Assembly: GCA_946558465.1 (NCBI GenBank)
Contig: CAMNTM010000004.1
Coordinates: forward strand, 124,001 to 188,000
Source of the DNA: an uncultured Lachnospiraceae bacterium
GTDB lineage: Bacteria; Bacillota; Clostridia; Lachnospirales; Lachnospiraceae
Direction of reading: 5' to 3'
DNA: 64,000 nucleotides
The position numbers were made by a program, and so were the translations under genes. The notes below the pieces were generated by a model. It saw only the letters and a program-made list of their open reading frames with translations, ran no database searches and was not told the origin of the DNA. Positions 63,079 through 64,000 of the stretch are shown in pieces. Position 1 is the stretch's first letter. Each line of letters begins with the position of its first letter.

Positions 63079-64000
63079 TTGAAAAAAGATACTATAATAA
63101 CTTTAGTCGGAAAAGGAATTCTCGTCGGCATGGCTGCCGGAGTTGTTGTAATCCTTTACCGACTGGCATTAGAATCCACAGGAACTATGCTGACGTATTT
63201 TTTAAATTTTATAGATAAAAGGCCTTTATTGGTTTTGGGCTGGTTTTTTGTTCTCCTTCTTCTTGCATGGACGGTAGGAAAGCTTGTCACTTACGAACCA
63301 ATGATTTCCGGAAGCGGACTCCCCCATCTCGAATGTGAGATGGATGGAACACTTGACCTAAACTGGCGCAAAGTGCTTCCGGCCAAGTTTGCAGCAGGCT
63401 TTTTATGCCTGTCAGGAGGACTGGCGCTTGGAAGAGCCGGTCCATCCATTCTGCTGGGAGCCATGTCCGGAAAAGGAATCTCAGAAAAATTAAATCAGGA
63501 CAATCATCAAAGGAAAATCCTTCTTACCTGCGGGGCGGGAGCAGGGCTTGCAGCAACCTTTCACGCACCGTTAGCCGGTGCTGTGTTTGCTTTGGAAAAA
63601 CTATATAAGGATTTTTCGGGCGCCGTCCTGGCCGCTGTAATGACTGCTTCTTTAACCGCTGATGCTATGGCGTCTATCGTCTTCGGTATGGAACCAATAT
63701 TTACCTTCGGTCTTATACATACACTTCCCGGCAGATACTGGTGGATGCTGTTCATTTTAGGGCCGGTACTCGGACTTTCCGGCGTCTTTTATACCTGGCT
63801 TTCATTGAAGTCCCAGCTTCTGTACAGTAAAACCGCCTTGTCCGGTACTTGGACAAAGCTTATAATTCCTTTTCTGTGCGCCGGAATTCTTGCTTTTACA
63901 ATACCAGAAATTCTAGGGAGCGGACACAGTATAATCCGATATCTTGCCGGCACAGATCTTATGCTGAGAACAATTCTAATTCTTTTTATCAGCCGCTTTC
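63079..64000 (+). CDS. ClC-family chloride channel/transporter, lacking the gating glutamate (partial)
   Basis: The first 307 codons of a ClC protein; the gene continues past the window. The start is a TTG, supported by GGGAGG eight bases ahead. Ion-path motifs: GSGLPHLE (residues 78-85), the second motif GRAGPSI (118-124) and GAGAGLAATFHAPLAGAVFALE. Canonical ClC proteins read GREGP there; Glu is replaced by Ala120 (codon GCC). In E. coli ClC that Glu is the external gate and proton carrier, and its Ala mutant loses Cl-/H+ coupling, so this protein may be an uncoupled channel. Confidence 0.9.
   Translation, partial: MKKDTIITLVGKGILVGMAAGVVVILYRLALESTGTMLTYFLNFIDKRPLLVLGWFFVLLLLAWTVGKLVTYEPMISGSGLPHLECEMDGTLDLNWRKVLPAKFAAGFLCLSGGLALGRAGPSILLGAMSGKGISEKLNQDNHQRKILLTCGAGAGLAATFHAPLAGAVFALEKLYKDFSGAVLAAVMTASLTADAMASIVFGMEPIFTFGLIHTLPGRYWWMLFILGPVLGLSGVFYTWLSLKSQLLYSKTALSGTWTKLIIPFLCAGILAFTIPEILGSGHSIIRYLAGTDLMLRTILILFISRF

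Overview
The window looks like chromosome of a low-to-moderate GC anaerobic Firmicute, most likely a Lachnospiraceae (Clostridium cluster XIVa) member. The evidence is the gene order ylxM-ffh-rpsP-khpA-rimM-trmD-rplS-lepB-rbgA, the block tmcAL / pta-ackA / DUF177-rpmF / plsX-acpP-rnc-smc-ftsY, strong GGAGG ribosome sites, consensus sigma-A promoters, and an anaerobic flavour (EtfAB, an Fe-S aldo/keto reductase, acetate kinase with phosphotransacetylase). No genome-wide comparison was possible, so the family-level placement is inference. No insertion sequence, prophage, CRISPR array, rRNA or origin was seen. No gene-free stretch exceeds 300 bases.

Layout. 1-5.8 kb (minus): ribosome and secretion operon from ylxM to rbgA, driven by a near-consensus promoter. 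5.8-20.4 kb: mixed-strand genes that separate this operon from ftsY-smc. They include a cytoplasmic subtilase, a J-domain protein, a Cys/Gly repeat microprotein, unknown small proteins, a TruA homologue with an altered catalytic residue, YjbQ, a patatin, an ABC-F ATPase, trpS, luxS, and an AT-rich response regulator / ABC transporter / histidine kinase cassette (16.9-20.4 kb). 20.5-28.3 kb (minus): ilvA, ftsY, smc, rnc, acpP, plsX. 28.4-32.1 kb (minus): XpaC / VWA-domain / TelA envelope cassette inserted between plsX and rpmF. 32.2-33.0 kb: rpmF and DUF177. 33.0-37.9 kb: an HscC-like Hsp70 with a 1041-residue TPR protein carrying a degenerate J domain. 38-43 kb: ackA, pta, mgtE and, divergently, tmcAL. 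43-49 kb: degV, a metallo-beta-lactamase protein, coaE, polA, aldo/keto reductase. 49.5-55.7 kb (minus): catabolic module pucR, M20 amidohydrolase, FAD oxidoreductase, etfB, etfA. 55.8 kb: tRNA-Leu(CAA). 56-58 kb (plus): FIST sensor plus soluble chemoreceptor. 58-60 kb: trmB-lysA. 60-63 kb: a second TelA / XpaC-like pair. The window ends inside a ClC chloride channel gene that lacks the gating glutamate.

How the genes work together. YlxM, Ffh and FtsY make up the SRP targeting route, with LepB processing exported proteins; L19, S16, L32, TrmD, RimM, KhpA and RbgA serve ribosome assembly; PlsX, AcpP, Pta, AckA and CoaE cover acyl and acetyl chemistry. The accessory parts with the best chance of unexplored biology are the two TelA/XpaC cassettes (one with a VWA/solute-binding protein), the Hsp70 plus TPR pair, the FIST-chemoreceptor pair, the EtfAB-linked amidohydrolase pathway and the Cys/Gly microprotein.
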